The position numbers and the translations under genes are program-made. A model generated the notes under the pieces. The model did not search any database, was not told the DNA's origin, and saw nothing but the letters and a program-made list of their open reading frames with translations. Source: Thioalkalivibrio sp. (lineage in GTDB: Bacteria > Pseudomonadota > Gammaproteobacteria > Ectothiorhodospirales > Ectothiorhodospiraceae). Taken from it: a DNA stretch of 6,423 bases. This document shows positions 4,368-6,423 of this stretch, piece after piece. The stretch spans positions 1-6,423 of the forward strand of contig PULL01000095.1 of assembly GCA_003550945.1 (NCBI GenBank), written 5' to 3'. How positions within the stretch are numbered: position 1 is the stretch's first letter; the number at the start of each line of letters is the position of its first letter.

Positions 4368-5729
4368 ATGACCCAGGGTCTGCGCGTTCCACCGCATTCG
4401 GTCGAGGCCGAACAGTCGGTTCTCGGCGGCCTGATGCTGGACAACGACGCCTGGGACCGCATCGCCGACCATATCGTCGCGGAGGATTTCTACCGCCACG
4501 ATCACCGCCTGATCTTCCGCGCGGTCGCCGCGCTGGCGGAGCGCAACGCTCCGTTCGACATGGTGACGGTCGCGGAGCAGCTGCAGCACAGCGGCGATCT
4601 GCAGGATGCCGGCGGACTCGCCTACCTCGGGCAGCTTGCGAGCCAGACGCCGAGCGCCGCGAACATCAAGGCCTATGCGGACATCGTCCGCGACCGTTCC
4701 GTGCTGCGCTCCCTGATCTCGGTCGGCACCGAGGTCGCCGATTCGGCCTTCGCGCCGGAGGGCCGCGCCACCCGGGAGCTGCTGGATCTGGCCGAACAGA
4801 AAGTCTTTTCGATCGCCGAGCGCGGCACCCGGGGTAACCAGGGTTTTCGCGGGATGAAGCCGCTGCTGGCCGCCGCGGTCGAGCAGATCGAGCACCTCTA
4901 CGAGACCAAGAGCCCGATCACCGGCATCCCCACCGGCTACCAGGACCTCGACGAACTCACCTCCGGGCTGCATCCTGGCGACCTCGTGATCGTCGCCGGG
5001 CGGCCCTCGATGGGCAAGACCAGCTTTGCGATCAACATCGCCGAGTACGTGGCGATCAAGACATCGAAGCCGATTGCGGTATTCAGCATGGAGATGCCCG
5101 GGGAGCAGATCGCGATGCGCCTGCTGTCGTCGATGGGGCGCATCAACCAGCAGCGGCTGCGTTCGGGGCGGCTGGAAGACGCCGACTGGCCGCGCTTGAC
5201 CAGCGCGGTGTCGATGCTGTCCGAGGCCAAGCTGTTCATCGACGACACCCCGGCGCTGTCGCCCACCGAGTTGCGCGCGCGCTCCCGCCGGCTGATGCGC
5301 GAGCACAAGGGGCTGGGCCTGATCGTCGTCGATTACCTGCAGCTGATGCAGTCCCCGGGCACCCGCGAGAACCGGGCGACCGAGATCTCCGAGATCTCCC
5401 GCTCGCTGAAGGCACTGGCGAAGGAACTGAACGTCCCGATGATCGCACTCTCCCAGCTCAACCGCTCGCTGGAGCAGCGCCCGAACAAGCGCCCGGTGAT
5501 GTCGGATCTTCGCGAATCGGGCGCAATCGAACAGGATGCTGATTTAATTATGTTTGTTTACCGCGACGAGGTGTACAACGAGGACAGCGCGGACAAGGGT
5601 GTCGCGGAGATCATCGTCGCGAAGCAGCGCAACGGGCCGATCGGCACCGTGCGGCTGACCTTCCGGGGACAGTACACCCGTTTCGAGAATTACCATCCCG
5701 ACGTTTACGGGGTCGGCGCCGAGGCGTGA
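4368..5729 (+). CDS. dnaB: Replicative DNA helicase DnaB
   Basis: DnaB is the hexameric 5'-to-3' helicase that unwinds DNA at the replication fork, interacts with primase, and is loaded at the origin. The 453-residue product is slightly shorter than E. coli DnaB (471). The N-terminal domain (about 5-105) opens with PPHSVEAEQSVLGGLMLDN. A linker and the helix around 165-180 lead to the RecA-like ATPase domain. That domain shows Walker A GRPSMGKTS at about 211-219, the SMEMP segment at about 240-244, Walker B LIVVDYLQLM at about 318-327, SQLNRSLEQR at about 362-371, and SDLRESGAIEQDADLIMFVYR at about 379-399. No intein interrupts these motifs, a common insertion site in dnaB. Codons 5541-5560 are strikingly AT-rich compared with the rest of the gene. 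The ATG at 4368 was preferred over TTG 4365 on ribosome-binding-site spacing. The stop overlaps the likely alr start. Confidence 0.98.
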   Translation: MTQGLRVPPHSVEAEQSVLGGLMLDNDAWDRIADHIVAEDFYRHDHRLIFRAVAALAERNAPFDMVTVAEQLQHSGDLQDAGGLAYLGQLASQTPSAANIKAYADIVRDRSVLRSLISVGTEVADSAFAPEGRATRELLDLAEQKVFSIAERGTRGNQGFRGMKPLLAAAVEQIEHLYETKSPITGIPTGYQDLDELTSGLHPGDLVIVAGRPSMGKTSFAINIAEYVAIKTSKPIAVFSMEMPGEQIAMRLLSSMGRINQQRLRSGRLEDADWPRLTSAVSMLSEAKLFIDDTPALSPTELRARSRRLMREHKGLGLIVVDYLQLMQSPGTRENRATEISEISRSLKALAKELNVPMIALSQLNRSLEQRPNKRPVMSDLRESGAIEQDADLIMFVYRDEVYNEDSADKGVAEIIVAKQRNGPIGTVRLTFRGQYTRFENYHPDVYGVGAEA

Positions 5730-6423
5730 GGCGCGTGGCCGTCATGCGCAGAAGCGCGACGGCGCTGCGCCACAATCTGGCGCGGGCCTTGACACTTGCG
5801 CCGGGCCGGAAGGTCTGGGCGGTGATCAAGGCCGACGGCTACGGCCACGGGATGGAATGGGCGGCTGCCGAGCTGGCGGGGCTGGCACACGGATTTTCCG
5901 TCTCCTGCGTCGAAGAGGCGCTGGCCCTGCGCGAGAGCGGTGCCGACGCGCCGATCCTCGTGTTGCAGGGCGCGCGCACGGCTGCCGAGTGGGACCTCTG
6001 TGCCCGCCATGACCTGCAGCCGGTGCTGCACGACGAGGCCCAGTTGCCCGTGCTGGCCGCCTTCAGCGGTGAGCTTTCCGGGCTTTGGATCAAGCTCGAC
6101 ACGGGCATGCACCGCCTCGGCTTTGCACCGCTGAAGGCGCAGGCGCTGTACCAGCAGCTGCGCAATCATCCTGCCGCACGGCGTGGCCTGCACTGGCTCA
6201 CCCATCTGGCCTGCGCCGATCAGCCCGCGCATCCACTGAACCGAAAGCAGCTGGACCGGTTTGCCCATGCGGCAGCCGAGCTGCCCGGCCAACGCAGCGT
6301 CGCGAATTCCGCGCTGGTGATGTCGGGAGGCGCCGCGGCGTTCACGCGGGCCGAGTGGATCCGACCGGGGATCATGCTCTATGGCGCGAGTCCGCTGGAG
6401 GCTGCGCTGGGTCCCGAACTCGA
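5726..6423 (+). CDS. alr: Alanine racemase, N-terminal part (3' end outside window)
   Basis: Alanine racemase is a PLP-dependent cytoplasmic enzyme that converts L-alanine to D-alanine for peptidoglycan. The frame stays open to the window edge (232 codons). Counted from GTG 5726, the PLP-binding lysine is Lys35 in AVIKADGYGHG (32-42), close to Lys34 in E. coli. Further marks are SVSCVEEALALRESGA, IKLDTGMHRLGF, GQRSVANSA and IRPGIMLYGASPLE. The second catalytic residue, a tyrosine in the C-terminal domain, lies beyond the edge. The start is uncertain. GTG 5726 overlaps the dnaB stop as GTGA and gives an N-terminus of normal length. GTG 5735 and ATG 5744 are in frame, but the latter would trim the first beta strand (RVAVM). 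No start has a well-spaced Shine-Dalgarno, so coupling to dnaB translation is likely. The position after dnaB is usual in gammaproteobacteria and supports the housekeeping racemase, not the catabolic DadX. Confidence 0.95.
   Translation, partial: MRRVAVMRRSATALRHNLARALTLAPGRKVWAVIKADGYGHGMEWAAAELAGLAHGFSVSCVEEALALRESGADAPILVLQGARTAAEWDLCARHDLQPVLHDEAQLPVLAAFSGELSGLWIKLDTGMHRLGFAPLKAQALYQQLRNHPAARRGLHWLTHLACADQPAHPLNRKQLDRFAHAAAELPGQRSVANSALVMSGGAAAFTRAEWIRPGIMLYGASPLEAALGPEL

Noticed and set aside
3861..5306. Antisense open frame (481 codons) opposite rplI and dnaB
   Set aside because: It is a shadow frame over two strongly conserved genes. It has no plausible ribosome-binding site or domain.
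4980..5570. Intein or insertion in the dnaB ATPase motifs
   Set aside because: The Walker A, Walker B and following motifs are contiguous and normally spaced.

Overview
The window is a compact, almost wholly coding stretch of a GC-rich bacterial chromosome, with every gene on the + strand. The gene order is rnr (3' part) - rlmB - rpsF - rpsR - DUF2232 membrane protein - rplI - dnaB - alr (5' part). From memory this is the order in Pseudomonas, where the DUF2232 gene also lies between rpsR and rplI. The proteins read closest to gammaproteobacterial versions (for example the start of S6 and the S1 domain of RNase R), and priB, which separates rpsF and rpsR in enterobacteria, is absent. High GC, arginine-rich tails and GTG starts suggest a GC-rich non-enteric gammaproteobacterium. 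I cannot name the genus.

Layout. Bases 1-1209 hold the C-terminal end of RNase R: the end of the RNB catalytic domain, the S1 domain, and an unusually long arginine-rich disordered tail of about 200 residues. The rlmB gene (23S rRNA G2251 2'-O-methyltransferase) starts inside the rnr stop codon. A gap of about 168 bases follows, holding a plausible sigma70 promoter and a structured leader in front of rpsF (S6) and rpsR (S18). An eight-helix membrane protein of unknown function (DUF2232) comes next, then rplI (L9) after an 88-base gap. A 64-base gap with a strong hairpin leads to dnaB (replicative helicase). The alr gene (alanine racemase) starts inside the dnaB stop codon and runs off the right edge.

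How the genes fit together. This is a growth-linked cluster: RNA decay and rRNA modification (rnr, rlmB), ribosomal proteins (S6, S18, L9), the replication fork (DnaB) and supply of D-alanine for peptidoglycan (Alr). Translational coupling through GTGA overlaps occurs at both ends (rnr/rlmB and dnaB/alr). The middle is punctuated by a promoter/leader and an intergenic hairpin that could set different expression levels.

I see no mobile element, CRISPR array, tRNA, rRNA or phage signature, and no new multigene system. The points most worth a second look are the RNase R tail, the DUF2232 gene, the rpsF leader, the rplI-dnaB hairpin and a very AT-rich patch inside dnaB.
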